Below, piece by piece: positions 11,816-22,142 of a stretch of DNA of 64,000 bases; within the stretch, counting starts at the first letter, position 1, and each line of letters begins with the position of its first letter. A program made the translations under genes and the position numbers. Source of the DNA: Magicicada septendecula (lineage: Eukaryota > Arthropoda > Insecta > Hemiptera > Cicadidae). The notes under the pieces were generated by a model, which was not told the DNA's origin, searched no databases, and worked only from the letters and a program-made list of their open reading frames with translations. The stretch covers positions 435,367,458 to 435,431,457 of the forward strand of contig CM068372.1 in NCBI GenBank assembly GCA_034769895.1, written 5' to 3'.

Positions 11816-11911
11816 AAAAAATTTGTGAAACTTACCAAGTGTTTTTATATATTTTACAAAACCTTTGTATTAATATGTTTCACCAAGTGCCCAACGAGTC
11901 ATCAATTAATA

Positions 11912-13260
11912 TCTTTGATAGAAGCTGTGAACAATGGAACTGGTGGAATTTACTTCCTGGATGCTCCCAGAGGGACTGGAAAAACGTTCCTAATTTCATT
12001 GCTTTTGGCGAGGATTCGATTGCAGAATGAAGTTGCCCTAGCATTAGCTTCATCTGGAATAGCAGCGACTTTGTTAGAAGGCGGACGAACTGCACATTCT
12101 GCCTTGAAATTGCCACTGAACATGCAAATCAACGAGACACCAGCTTGCAACATCGCCAGAAACAGCGCAATGGTGAAGATTCTACAGATATGCAAATTGA
12201 TCGTTTGGGACAAATGCACGATGGCCCACAAAGAGGTCACTGGAGGCGCTGGACAGAATGTTGAAAGATCTTCGTGACAATAAAAACATTTTTGGTGGAG
12301 CCATTATTCTGTTGTCCGGTGATTTTCGTCAGACTCTTCCAGTTATTCCACGATCAACTGTAGCTGACGAACTAAACCCGTGCTTAAAATCATCAAATTT
12401 GTGGCGGCATGTGAAGACACTCCGATTGACGACTAACATGCGAGTGTTTTTGCAACAAGATCGAAATGCAGATGTGTTTTTGAAGCAATTGTTGGACATT
12501 GGTAATGGGAAAATCGCAGTTGACATCTCGACCGGATTCATCACATTGCCCACTGATTTCTGTCAGTTGACCGAATCGAAGGAGGAGCTCATTGGGCGTG
12601 TTTTTCCGAACGTAGCGCAGAACTTCAAAAACCATAATTGGCTGAGCGAACGAGCCATATTGGCAGCGAAAAACAAAGATGTCGATGATCTCAATGCGTC
12701 CATTCAAAATTTCATTCCGGGACAGTTGTTTTCCTTTAAATCGGTTGACACAGTTATCAGCCTGGATGAGGTAGTCAACTATCCCACAGAATTTTTGAAT
12801 TCGCTGGAATTGCCTGGATTACCACCTCACAATTTGCAATTGAAAGTAGGCTCAGTCATCATCATGTTGCGTAACATCAATCAACCTCGACTATGCAATA
12901 GAACGAGACTGGCTGTGAAAAAGCTTATGAACAACGTCATCGAGGCGACGATTATCAAGGGAAAGTACAAAGGAGAGGATGTTTTGATTCCGCGCATCCC
13001 GATGATTCCAACGGACTTGCCATTCGATTTTAAACGGCTGCAATTCCCCGTGTGTCTGGCCTTCGTGATGACCATCAACAAATCACAAGGCCAGTCATTG
13101 GAAGTTTGCGGAATTAACTTGGAGTTTCCGTGTTTCGCGCATGGACAACTGTATGTCGCGTGTTCGTGTGTCGGCCATCATCTTTGTTTATTTACGCGCC
13201 GAAAAACAAAACGAAAAACGTAGTTTACCAGAAAGCTTTGCATTGAATGTTAACTGCATT
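11912..13260 (+). pseudogene. Helitron helicase part (Pif1-like), broken
   Basis: Continuation of the Rep/helicase after the PLE insert. Walker A is visible as DAPRGTGKTFL. Walker B reads LIVWDKCTMAH, with Lys where the family has the catalytic Glu. Later motifs are GDFRQTLPVIPR, LTTNMRV, VGSVIIMLRNI, FVMTINKSQGQSL and LYVACSCVG, where the last has Cys for the usual Arg. A frameshift lies near 12230-12260 and another after VACSCVG (13165-13180). The expected end, in a shifted frame, is near 13245. The protein would unwind DNA during rolling-circle transposition. The Walker B change alone should abolish it. Confidence 0.9.
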
Positions 13261-13471
13261 TATCTTTCATGTAAATAAAAGACATTGAATTCATTTGAAT
13301 TACAAACGAGTTTCATTTAATAACCAAACAAAACTCAAACCGTACACGATGCGGCTAATATTATCGATCTCAATGAATTGGAGTTGGAAGGTTGATTAGG
13401 ATTGATAATCGCTTATGAAGAGTTACAATCAAATCAATTTTAGGTGGTACGAAATTCACCGGGTCATCTAG

Positions 13472-13581
13472 TACATGTATAAAATAATATATCGTTCGTT
13501 CGTGGCAGGTAAGCATATCTCAGTTATGTAATGTTTACGTTTCCATTTTATTATTATGACTACAGCAATAAAAAGGCAGGG

Positions 13582-13619
<38 letters not shown>

Positions 13620-14384
13620 TCGCGTTATTTCTGGCCTCACTCATGTTTATTTTCTTACATTTGCATGCTTTTTAAATGGAAAGTGCCGAAACCCACACCA
13701 ACAACGCGTGCAAGCCGAAAAAATGGACATCAATTTGCTTCCTGTGGATCGCTGGGCAGTGTAACTGCACGTGTTTACAGAGGAACGATTCATAGACAGA
13801 CTTTTCGTCTTTAGGGAATGAACCCTCTGCAAGATGCTGAGGGTCCATGAGTGACTTCGGAGCACTCCTTTTTCGCGTGTTTGTTCTGTGAAACATACAC
13901 TGTAGATTCGCAGCTTTACTCTAAGCAACGCTCAATAGGAAAAGATGAAAATTTTTGTCCACGGTGACCCTCATTAACACTAAACCTGCTCTGATGTTTT
14001 AATTACGGACATCATGATATTAAAACTTTGGAAACTTGAGCACTACTTAATGGAGATCAATCATTAACTTATACAAGCCATTAATTTTATGCATATTTTT
14101 TATATATATGTGTACAACGTTATCGGCAACAAAGAAGTAGTTTTTGTTAAAATTCCTTCCCGGGATATTTGGCCGTAGTCCAATGTTTTCTACAAAACCA
14201 GATGTTTCGGCAATGCCATCGACTTCCATCATCAGTGAAAATCGAGTGCGATAACGTGAGGTGGTATACGTTAGTGACCACAGTACTGTGGTTAAGGCTG
14301 AAGCAGTAAGTAGAAAGAAGTAGTTTCTATGGTAATATTTCATTTTGAAAATGATTTTAAATATAAATCTTAGAATATGGAAGT
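13472..14384. other. AT-rich tail of the insertion block, unidentified
   Basis: The DNA between the Helitron 3' end and the Gypsy-A junction holds a CA microsatellite (13583-13615), a hammerhead-like motif on the minus strand (14195-14245), and the closing inverted word AGAATATGGAAGT at 14372-14384. A 98-codon minus-strand frame (14047-14343) covers the hammerhead-like region and resembles no protein I know. About 25 further bases (14385-14409), including a GTATGG/CCATAC palindrome, separate it from the Gypsy-A coding. Confidence 0.5.
13583..13615. repeat. (CA)n microsatellite
   Basis: Uninterrupted AC dinucleotide run of about 33 bases. Confidence 0.97.
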
Positions 14385-14409
14385 CATGTATGGTTCTCCA
14401 TACCGATAT

Positions 14410-15956
14410 TCAGTAACGTTGTAGTTACGTTCGCAACTATTTAGTATTCTGCTGGCAAAGCTGATAACCAGGTGTTGTCCATCCTTATCCTCTTGATATA
14501 ATTCGGCGCCTAGGCTGACATCACTGGCGTCACAATTTAGGTAAAAGGGTTGTTCAAAATTGAGGTGGTGTAGCATTACTGTTCTAGAAATTTTAGTTTA
14601 ATCAATTTCAACACTTCTTCCTGCTCATTTCCCCAAATCCATTTTTCCTTAGCTGATAGTTGTTTAGAAAACTTTGCTGTCAGGTATGAATAATTTGTTT
14701 GAAACTTTCTATAGTAGTTACAAATACCTAAGAAGGACTGTAGCTGCTTCTTATTCTTTGGCGTGGGGAATTTCTGAATGGCTTCCACCTTCTCTTGGGA
14801 TGGTGATATTCCCTGTTCTGTTAAGTTGAATCCTAAGAATTTGACTTGGTTTGCTATAAACTTTGATTTATCTAATTTCAGTGTAATGTTATTTTCAGAT
14901 AGCTTCTGTAATACTTGTTTGACTCGTTCACAGTTCTCATCCCAGTGTGACGATGTTATTAGAAGGTCGTCCACGTACCCTGTTGTGAACTGCAATGCTT
15001 CTTGACCTAAGACTTGGTCCATGCATTTGACGAACACTGCGACGGAATTAATGAGGCCGAAAGGTAACCTCTTAAACTGGTAATTCCTTCCGTCGAAGAT
15101 AAATGCCATGTATTTCCTACTGTGTGGGTGTAGCTCCACCTGCCAGTACCCACATACAGTATCCCAGGTACTTATGTATTTGGTGCCATGAAATCTTTTA
15201 AGTATCTCTTCAATTTCTCCCGGTGACGTTCGGTCATTAATGATCATCTTATTGATCTCTCGGGCGTCTAAACAGATCCTCACCTTATCATTCTTTTTAG
15301 GTATGGTGACTATAGGACTCGTGTATGGAGATTGACTGTATTCAATGAGGTCCTCCTCCATCATTCTATTTATCTCTGTCCTAACTTCGTTTTTTAGAGA
15401 GTAGGCTATTGGGTAGGATTTCCTGTGGAAGTTGACGGGTTCTCGAAAGTTTATTTTTCATTGGTACCCCTTGACTTTTCCTGGAGTATTGGAGAAAACG
15501 TGCTGGTATGTTTGATATATAGTTATGAGTTTTTCAGCCTGTTCACCAGTTATCTCTTGTTGAGGTCTCTCTCTTTGGAACGTTCTGATTTCTTCTATTT
15601 TTCTCTTCCACAAATCTCTGTCTCCCTCTTCATCGTCCATAGTGATTGATGGTTTATATGTCTGACAATAATAACTTTTCAATCCATTATTATGATTTAG
15701 GGCTAGTGGTGTAGGATTACAGTTGATTATATTGGCCGACCACATTCCCCTCTCAAAAGTAAGCACTACTATTCCCTTCTGCATGTTAATGACTGCTGAG
15801 TGTTGTCTCAATGCGTCGCATCCAATTAGCATGTTAAACGGTAGTCCATTGGCAACAAGAAAAACAATAGGTATTATGGCGTTCTGACTGTTTAACTCTA
15901 AAGAAACTTGTTTTCTTATTGACTTATTCTGTTTGCCTGTAGCACCAATTATTATA
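14410..15956 (-). pseudogene. Gypsy-A pol, middle part: protease end, RT, start of RNase H
   Basis: The minus strand begins with the protease remainder (PFNMLIGCDALRQHSA near 15840), a linker, then RT. RT shows IEYSQSPYTSPIVTIPKKND, VRICLDAREINKMI, YISTWDTVCGYWQVEL, FKRLPFGLINSVAVF, the catalytic box TTGYVDDLLITSS near 15000, and FLGICNYYRKF. RNase H starts QPFYLNCDASDVSLGAELYQ and stops at NYNVTE where the 10.8-kb block is inserted. A one-base shift at about 14576 separates RT from RNase H, and a stop lies near 15455. RT normally has D-L-x-x-G-Y-W-Q. Here W-D-T-V-C-G-Y-W-Q is slightly degraded. Confidence 0.88.
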
Positions 15957-15960
15957 ATAT

Positions 15961-16545
15961 TGGTACGACGGTCTACTCGATCGTCGTAGGTACAGTGGAA
16001 ACAAAATAATTACAAGACACCAATTAAGTCACTAATCACACCTTTAATTGTTATAGTAAAACAGTTCATAATTAACAACACAGTGTCTACAACAAATCAA
16101 ATGAAATTGTTCATACGCAATAAAATGTCCACTAATATTAAAACTCAACTGTATTACAATTATACCGTCCGAATACAAAATGCAACACTTCACTAATAAC
16201 TACTTGAACGTACACCGTAATAACCCGAACCGCTCTGTAAAATATATCGCACTAATACTCTCGAACCGCACAGTCAAAAATCTCGCATTGAACTGAAAAA
16301 CTAAGGCCGCGACGCGATGTATTTATAGTTAGCTAACACACACCAGAAGCTTCCAAACTGCGTCTTATCTCTCGCGAACTACGTAATTGCTGCGGCCTTG
16401 ACACAGTCCGAGCGCCCGAGCGAAGGCTGGCAAAGTCGAGAAATTTCTCGCAACATGCGTTTAGTAGCACGTACACCACACGCTTACGTCGAGATCTTTC
16501 TGGGACATTCGATAAACGCCTAGATTGTTCTACGCTGTCGTAGCA
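15961..16545 (-). repeat. Gypsy-B 3' LTR (left on plus strand)
   Basis: Starts TGGTACGACGGTC and ends GTCGTAGCA on the plus strand, keeping TG...CA ends. The outermost 12 bases of the two ends are near inverse complements. A TATAAATA word in minus orientation lies at about 16319-16328. Confidence 0.95.
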
Positions 16546-16558
16546 CCGCCCCCTCCTT
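16546..16558 (-). promoter_or_regulatory. Gypsy-B polypurine tract
   Basis: The minus-strand sequence AAGGAGGGGGCGG abuts the 3' LTR. It is the expected primer site for plus-strand cDNA synthesis. It overlaps the pol stop region. Confidence 0.85.
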
Positions 16559-19500
16559 AAGCCTGTTTGTCCCGAACTGGCAAAGCGTCTCTAAATTTGT
16601 ATTTAGCCAGGCGATCTAGGTGGACGACCTTGAACTTTCGCTGTCCTTCCTGTTGAATCCGATAAACAACATCGTTAATCCTTTTTTTTACAGTGTAGGG
16701 TCCTTCCCAGTTAGACTGAAGCTTAGGTGAGTGACCACGACGGCGCTTTGGATTGAACAACCAGACCTGATCTCCTTCTTGGAAACCCACACTATTGCTG
16801 CGAATGTCATACCGAGTTTTCATTTTATCACTGGAAATCTTGAGCTGTCCTCTTACCAAGCGATTCATTTCTCGCAGTTGGTTTTCTAATTGCGAGGAAT
16901 AGTTCTTTGGCTCTTGGGACTGAGTCTCAGGTGATCCAAACATCAAGTCCCCAGGAAGACGAATCTCCCGCCCAAACACCAATTTTGCTGGAGTCATGGC
17001 GGTTGTGTCATGTACTGATGATCTATACGCCATAAGGAATAGTGGTATACGTTGGTCCCAGTCTGTTTGGTTCTCGTCAACAACTTTCGAAAGATGCTGC
17101 TCAAGTGTCCTGTTGAATCTCTCAACCATCCCGTCCGACTGAGGATGCAGAGGCGTTGTCCTGGTCTTTCGAATTCCAAGTAGACGGCATAATTCTTTAA
17201 ACACTCCTGATTCGAAATTTCTCCCCTGATCCGTGTGGATTTCCATAGGGGCTCCATAACGGCAACAGAAGTTGTGAACTAACTGCTTTGCCACAGTGGT
17301 AACCTCCTGATTTGGAATTGCGTAGGCTTCCACCCACTTAGTAAAGTAGTCACCTACAACCATGATGTACCGGTTTCCATCGTCAGTAACTGGGAATGGT
17401 CCAGCAATGTCTATGGCAATTCTCTCGAAAGGTTGTCCAACGTTATACTGTCTCATTTTTCCCCTGCTTCTGGTTTGTGGGCCCTTGCTTGCAGCACATA
17501 TTTCACACGTCCGAACCCATTCCTCTACGTCGTGGCGAAGATGAAGCCAATAGAATCGCTTCCGTATTTTGTCAAGGGTTTTGTTAACGCCAAGATGGCC
17601 TCCAGATGTTCCATCATGCATCTCCTTCAAAACAGACTGCACTTTACTTCGGGGAACTATCAACTGCATGACCACGTCTCGTCCATCTGCACTTTCCCAA
17701 GCCCTTTTCAGCAATCCGTTTTCTAAGGTGAGAGATTCCCATTGTGCCCAGTAGCCCTTCAGCACTTCGGAACCATGGCAGATATCTTGCCAATCCGGGC
17801 GGCGACCTTCCTCTTTTGCTGTCAAGATCGGTCCAATGTCTTCATCAGTCATCTGTTCTTGTCGACAGTCTTGTTTTGTCCAGCCGTCAGCCAGGAAATC
17901 CACAGTGATGGCTTGAACATGTTCACTTGAGTTTTGTTCTTCCTTTCTGTGGCAATGTCGGCAGTCTTCCGGGCATGGTCTTCGTGATAAGCCATCTGCA
18001 TTACCGTGAAGGCGCCCCCGCCGATGTACCTTGAAGTTGTACTCTTGCAGACGTTCGAGCCACCTTGCCAACTGTCCTTCCGGATTTTTAAATCTCAAGA
18101 GCCATGCAAGTGCAGCATGGTCGGTACGTAGTGAAAACTCTCTCCCATAGAGATATTTATGGAAGTGCTCCAAAGCTCTGACAATTGCCAACAACTCTCT
18201 TCTTGTAACACAATAATTTCTCTCTGGTTTAGAAAGCGTCTTGCTGTAATACGCTATTACTCGTTCTTCACCGTTCTGCACTTGAGACAAAACTGCTCCT
18301 AGACCAGTATTGCTTGCGTCTGTGTCTACGATGTACTTCCCTTCGGAAGCTGGAAAAGCGAGAATTGGCTGCGAACATAATACAATCTTCAACGTTCTAA
18401 ATGCTTGTTCACACTCTCTCGACCATTGGAAGTTTCGTTTATTTTCCGTTAGCTCATGTAGTGGTTTAGCAATAGTAGCGAAGCCTTTCACAAAACGTCG
18501 GTAATATGAGCATATCCCCAGGAAACTCCGAACTTCATGTTTATTCTTCGGAACTGGCCAGTCTCTTACGGTGTCTACTTTATTAGGATCCATGCTAACG
18601 CCCGCTGCCGAAACCAGATGACCCAAATACTGTACTTCCTTCTGGAATAGAGAACACTTCTTCGGGCTCAGCTTCAGTTGTGCACTGTGAATTCTAGTTA
18701 GAACTTCCTTAAGGTTTTCCAAATGATCTTCGAAAGTCTTCCCGATCACTATGACATCGTCTAAGTAAACAAGGCAAGTTTTCCACGTCAGGCCTCGGAG
18801 TATCAGGTCCATCAATCTCTCAAATGTTGCCGGTGCATTACAGAGTCCAAATGGCATGACGTTAAATTGGAATAAGCCACTTGGGGTCGAGAAAGCGGTC
18901 TTTTCCTTGTCTTCTTGATGAAGACCCACTTGCCAATATCCACTCTTCAGGTCCAATGTGGAAAACCACTGTGCTCCGGACAACGTGTCGAGTGTATCGT
19001 CAACGCGAGGTAATGGATAGCAGTCTTTCTTTGTAACATCATTTAACCTCCGGTAGTCTACGCAGAAACGCAATCCACCATCCTTCTTCGCTACCAGCAC
19101 TACAGGGGAAGACCAAGCACTTGACGAAGGTTCAATTACTCCCTCTGTCAACATGTCCTGTACTAACCGAGACATCTCCTCTTGTTTAGATAATGGAGGC
19201 CTTCGAGGAGGTTGGCGTATCGGTGTTGTGTCCCCAGTATTGATGCGATGTTGCACAAGAGAGGTTCTTCCCAGTGACTGTCCCCGAACTGCAAAACAAT
19301 CTTTGAATTCGTGTAAAAACTGTCCGAGTTCTTTTAACTCACCACTTGAGAGGTCGTTAGAAGATCTGTTCAATAATTCTTGCAGTTCCTCTGGTAATTT
19401 AGAAGTATCCGAAGAACTGTGTCTTCGTTGCGTTATTCCGGCTACCCAGGCCACAGAAGTCAATTTGCCTAGGAGCGTATTGCTTTGTAAAGTGATAGCT

Positions 19501-19622
19501 TGATCCAAAATATTCGCCACTCTAATAGGCACATTTCCGGTTTCGTCAGGTTTTACTAAACTTCTGGCGATTAGTATGCCCGGTGTGCTGACTGGACTAC
19601 CTGGGGTTCGAATATAGAGCAC
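16557..19622 (-). CDS. Gypsy-B Pol: reverse transcriptase, RNase H, integrase
   Basis: 1021-residue open frame (the Met at its start is only the first one in frame; the true polyprotein begins upstream in protease). In order: RT at about 150-340 with LRFCVDYRRLND, FSTLDLKSGYWQV, FNVMPFGLCNAPATF and the catalytic CLVYLDDVIVIG; RNase H at about 425-550 with YIVDTDASNTGLGAVLSQ, RRELLAIVRALEHF and LRTDHAALAWLL; integrase zinc finger near 660-700 (HDGTSGGHLGVNKTLDKI, then CEIC); integrase core with IAIDIAGPFPV, IHTDQGRNFESGVF and HPQSDGMVERFNRTLEQ; and a C-terminal GPYTVKKRINDVVYRI region. All catalytic acids are visible. The frame ends at the polypurine tract. It copies and integrates the element. 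Confidence 0.95.
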   Translation of the reverse strand: MLYIRTPGSPVSTPGILIARSLVKPDETGNVPIRVANILDQAITLQSNTLLGKLTSVAWVAGITQRRHSSSDTSKLPEELQELLNRSSNDLSSGELKELGQFLHEFKDCFAVRGQSLGRTSLVQHRINTGDTTPIRQPPRRPPLSKQEEMSRLVQDMLTEGVIEPSSSAWSSPVVLVAKKDGGLRFCVDYRRLNDVTKKDCYPLPRVDDTLDTLSGAQWFSTLDLKSGYWQVGLHQEDKEKTAFSTPSGLFQFNVMPFGLCNAPATFERLMDLILRGLTWKTCLVYLDDVIVIGKTFEDHLENLKEVLTRIHSAQLKLSPKKCSLFQKEVQYLGHLVSAAGVSMDPNKVDTVRDWPVPKNKHEVRSFLGICSYYRRFVKGFATIAKPLHELTENKRNFQWSRECEQAFRTLKIVLCSQPILAFPASEGKYIVDTDASNTGLGAVLSQVQNGEERVIAYYSKTLSKPERNYCVTRRELLAIVRALEHFHKYLYGREFSLRTDHAALAWLLRFKNPEGQLARWLERLQEYNFKVHRRGRLHGNADGLSRRPCPEDCRHCHRKEEQNSSEHVQAITVDFLADGWTKQDCRQEQMTDEDIGPILTAKEEGRRPDWQDICHGSEVLKGYWAQWESLTLENGLLKRAWESADGRDVVMQLIVPRSKVQSVLKEMHDGTSGGHLGVNKTLDKIRKRFYWLHLRHDVEEWVRTCEICAASKGPQTRSRGKMRQYNVGQPFERIAIDIAGPFPVTDDGNRYIMVVGDYFTKWVEAYAIPNQEVTTVAKQLVHNFCCRYGAPMEIHTDQGRNFESGVFKELCRLLGIRKTRTTPLHPQSDGMVERFNRTLEQHLSKVVDENQTDWDQRIPLFLMAYRSSVHDTTAMTPAKLVFGREIRLPGDLMFGSPETQSQEPKNYSSQLENQLREMNRLVRGQLKISSDKMKTRYDIRSNSVGFQEGDQVWLFNPKRRRGHSPKLQSNWEGPYTVKKRINDVVYRIQQEGQRKFKVVHLDRLAKYKFRDALPVRDKQA

Positions 19623-20144
19623 TGATTGCCCCTAGGATCTACCGCAGTTCTAACCATGATGATCTTTTCGGAGTTTGGCGGAACAGTTACGGCCACTTGG
19701 TTTATGACGTCCATCGATTTTTCTGCTGTCGTCATTGTTGATAGCATTACCTCTTCGCCTCCGATTCTCAAGACATTGTTTTTGAAGTCGACTATAAATC
19801 CGTATACGTTCATAACGTCCACACCAAGAATTGCTTCATCCACAATGTCTGCAACAAGTACTTGATGATTAAACTCAAGTCTACCGAGGCGTAGGTGTAT
19901 CTCCACTTTTCCATACACTTTTACAGGCCGTCCAGTAGCTGTTCGCAAGCTGCAAGAGCACCAGATTGGCTTGAGATCTTTTCACCACGTCGGGGCGCAC
20001 AATAGAAACTGTTGCGCCTGTGTCAACTGTAATCGAGGTTGGCCTTTCTTGAACAAATCCGGTAACTACCAAGCTCCCGGTGTTTTTCTGAAGCGTAGAA
20101 ATTGCGTATTCTCTAGGGGCTTCGTTCCTCCAGTTAGTCAGCAC
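19571..20144 (-). pseudogene. Gypsy-B protease region, split by two frameshifts
   Basis: The retropepsin motif ITVDTGATVSIVRP lies near 20020 in one frame. The following part (GRLEFNHQVLVADIVDEAILGVDVMN), including the conserved ILG motif, is in a second frame from about 19940. The link to RT (VLYIRTPGSP) is in the third, from about 19622. The shift near 19940 falls inside the protease fold, so a functional protease is unlikely from this copy. Confidence 0.85.
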
Positions 20145-20161
20145 ACGCCCCGTTGCACCGA

Positions 20162-20269
20162 CTATTGCTCGTTTCCCTGCTGCTGAATTCTAACCCGACA
20201 ATCTCGTTGTAGATGTCCAGGTTTCCCACATCGATAACACTTCGGTCTTCCATCCTTTCTTATTTTATT
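20162..20269 (-). pseudogene. Gypsy-B gag zinc knuckle, separated by a stop codon
   Basis: In the same frame as gag, just after its TAG (20270-20272), the minus strand encodes KCYRCGKPGHLQRDC, a CX2CX4HX4C retroviral-type zinc knuckle that binds the element's RNA. A second TAG at 20162-20164 follows. Either the first TAG is a mutation that truncates Gag, or this copy relies on readthrough; I favour mutation. Confidence 0.85.
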
Positions 20270-21463
20270 CTATGGCGCCGACCGTCGAGTCTCTGTTCCT
20301 TGTTCTTCTTCCTCATCGTCTGTGCCGTCGCGATCTTTTAGCTCGCGCACTTTATGACTTGTCCAACCAGACGCTGATTTGGCGGCCTCAAATTGCAAAG
20401 CATGTACCAGGGCGTCCGCACTGTTCTGGTGTCTTGCCATTCGTAACACTTGCTGTAGTTCGTTATCTCGGACACCGGCAGTAAATGTCTGCATCGCAAA
20501 ACGCGTTCGAAAATCTTCTGGCGCTTCAGGATAGGCCAGTCTAATTAGTCTGTCGATACTTGCTTCAAACTCTTGCAGACTTTCCCCGGAATGCTGTCGC
20601 CTTGCTCTCAACTGGGTGCAGTACACATCTCGTAAATGTTTATCACCATACCGTAATTCTAGAGCTTTTATCAACTCGGCATAGGTGTTCTGGCTGTCAG
20701 GTGGCACTTTCTGTAGTAGTTCTGCCGCGGGTCCTTTTAATGCAAGAACAAGTGAAACAGCCTTGTCTTTTTCTGTCCAATTATTTGCGCATGCAGCAGC
20801 TTCAAATTGGCGGAGGTACGTTGCCCAGTGAGTGCTTCCGTCAAAGGTTGGGGCTTTGTCATGAACTGTCCCTACTGCAGGCAAAGTGACTTTCTCTGTT
20901 AACTTATTTTCTGTGTCTTTTTCTGTCTTGATCACTGGTACAGTCTGTTCAGAAATTTGTTTTGGTTGAATCTTCATGCACTGTTCAACTTCAATTTTAA
21001 TTTGTTCTCTTATGTTTGCCATTGAGTTTTCTACTGCAGATATTTTTGTTGACATAACTTCTTCCACAGTCGAGACAGATTTTTCTACTTCAGATATTTT
21101 AGTAACTTGTTTATTAAGCTCACCTCGTAGGAGACACAATTCTGCTGTACTGTGTTCTTGAATCTGTTTCTGCTCCTGTATTAATGCTTTGATATCTTCC
21201 GTTTCCTGTCGTCGCCGTTCCTCTGTCTCTTCTCTTTCCTGCCTGCGTTTTTCATCCTGTCGTTTTTCTGCTTCTTCTCTTTCTTGTCTTCGTTCTTCTT
21301 TTTGTCGTCTTTCTGCTTCTTCCGCCTCCTGTCTGCGTCTTTCCTCTGCTTCCAGCAGGAGGGTTTTCTGTCTCTCTTCCGCTTTCTCTGCATCCTGTCG
21401 TCGTCGTTCTTCTGTCTGCAACAACAGCGCCTGGAAATTTTCCATCATCTGACTGGCATCCAT
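20270..21463 (-). CDS. Gypsy-B Gag (truncated before zinc knuckle)
   Basis: 397 aa from the ATG at 21463, about 70 nt downstream of the primer binding site. Residues about 15-100 are a charged coiled coil of EERRRQ/EAEERQK repeats. The capsid-like part follows about residue 200, with APTFDGSTHWATYLRQFEAA, KAVSLVLALKGPAAELLQKV, LEASIDRL-type repeats (LQEFEASIDRLIRLAYPEAP) and an acidic EDDEEEEQG-like tail (DGTDDEEEEQGTE). This is the capsid region found in Gypsy Gag proteins. Relics of the same family lie at 51.8 and 53.6-54.8 kb. Confidence 0.9.
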   Translation of the reverse strand: MDASQMMENFQALLLQTEERRRQDAEKAEERQKTLLLEAEERRRQEAEEAERRQKEERRQEREEAEKRQDEKRRQEREETEERRRQETEDIKALIQEQKQIQEHSTAELCLLRGELNKQVTKISEVEKSVSTVEEVMSTKISAVENSMANIREQIKIEVEQCMKIQPKQISEQTVPVIKTEKDTENKLTEKVTLPAVGTVHDKAPTFDGSTHWATYLRQFEAAACANNWTEKDKAVSLVLALKGPAAELLQKVPPDSQNTYAELIKALELRYGDKHLRDVYCTQLRARRQHSGESLQEFEASIDRLIRLAYPEAPEDFRTRFAMQTFTAGVRDNELQQVLRMARHQNSADALVHALQFEAAKSASGWTSHKVRELKDRDGTDDEEEEQGTETRRSAP

Positions 21464-21534
21464 TGTTTTTCGATTAATTACGAATCACACTCGTCTTGTA
21501 CAAAGTATCCACTGTTTCCACTGTTAACTGTTCT

Positions 21535-21552
21535 ATCCCACTTCTGACACCA
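21535..21552 (-). promoter_or_regulatory. Gypsy-B primer binding site
   Basis: One base after the 5' LTR on the minus strand, TGGTGTCAGAAGTGGGAT begins with TGG, complementary to the CCA end of a tRNA. I did not identify which tRNA. Confidence 0.75.
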
Positions 21553-21553
21553 C

Positions 21554-22138
21554 TGTTACGACGGTCTACTCGATCGTCGTAGGTACAGTGGAAACAAAAT
21601 AATTACAAGACACCAATTAAGTCACTAATCACACCTTTAATTGTTATAGTAAAACAGTTCGTAATTAACAACACAGTGTCTACAACAAATCAAATGAAAT
21701 TGTTCATACGCAATAAAATGTCCACTAATATTAAAACTCAACTGTATTACAATTATACCTTCCGAATACAAAACGCAACACTTCACTAATAACTACTTGA
21801 ACGTACACCGTAATAACCCGAACCGCTCTGTAAAATATATCGCACTAATACTCTCGAACCGCACAGTCAAAAATCTTGCATTGAACTGAAAAACTAAGGC
21901 CGCGACGCGATGTATTTATAGTTAGCTAACACACACCAGAAGCTTCCAAACTGCGTCTTATCTCTCGCGAACTACGTAATTGCTGCGGCCTTGACACAGT
22001 CCGAGCGCCCGAGCGAAGGCTGGCAAAGTCGAGAAATTTCTCGTAACATGCGTTTAGTAGCACGTACACCACACGCTTACGTCGAGATCTTTCTGGGACA
22101 TTCGATAAACGCCTAGATTGTTCTACGCTGTCGTAGCA
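21554..22138 (-). repeat. Gypsy-B 5' LTR (right on plus strand), promoter-bearing
   Basis: Matches the left LTR except for about six substitutions. On the minus strand it begins TGCTACGACAGCG. A TATAAATA word at about 21911-21921 (minus sense) is the likely core promoter driving gag-pol. Confidence 0.93.
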
Positions 22139-22142
22139 ATAT

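Larger units (their letters stand above)
10948..11911. mobile_element. Inverted PLE dimer (palindrome) inserted in the Helitron helicase
   Basis: Two arms of about 451 bp (10946-11396 and 11416-11866) are inverse complements around a 19-bp centre near 11406. I saw no mismatch in the parts compared by eye. The right arm, read on the plus strand from the centre, encodes MDLLEILEIKKAI, then NLTNEQTEF and SPLL and a stop, which matches the C-terminus of Penelope-like elements. It then runs into a decayed hammerhead-like motif. So each arm is a PLE 3' end, joined back to back. About 45 bp of unpaired sequence lies between the right arm and the 12-bp duplication. Confidence 0.8.
6720..13471 (+). 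mobile_element. Full-length Helitron (rolling-circle transposon), mutated
   Basis: The 5' end is TCTATATATATAAAAATC, the standard insect Helitron start, preceded by A. The 3' end is GGGTCATCTAG, followed by T. That gives the 5'-TC...CTAG-3' termini and the A/T insertion site expected of the family, with no target duplication. A short GGTG/CACC inverted repeat lies just before the 3' end. It encodes a Rep/helicase, now broken by stops, frameshifts and a PLE insertion at 10948-11911. Without the PLE insert it would be about 5.8 kb, normal for an autonomous Helitron. Confidence 0.92.
15961..22138 (-). mobile_element. Gypsy-B, structurally complete LTR retrotransposon
   Basis: Two 585-bp LTRs (15961-16545 and 21554-22138) flank gag and pol on the minus strand. 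The element is flanked by ATAT (15957-15960 and 22139-22142), a 4-bp target duplication typical of Gypsy. A primer binding site and a polypurine tract sit in the right places. By eye the LTRs differ at about six positions, roughly 1 percent, so the insertion is much younger than its Gypsy-A host. Pol's RT to integrase frame is intact, but the protease has two frameshifts and gag is cut by a stop before its zinc knuckle. Confidence 0.95.

Noticed and set aside
14195..14245. CTGATGA...GAAACAT on the minus strand as another functional hammerhead
   Set aside because: The stem III palindrome is broken (ACATCT) and I could not pair stem I, so it is noted only as hammerhead-like.
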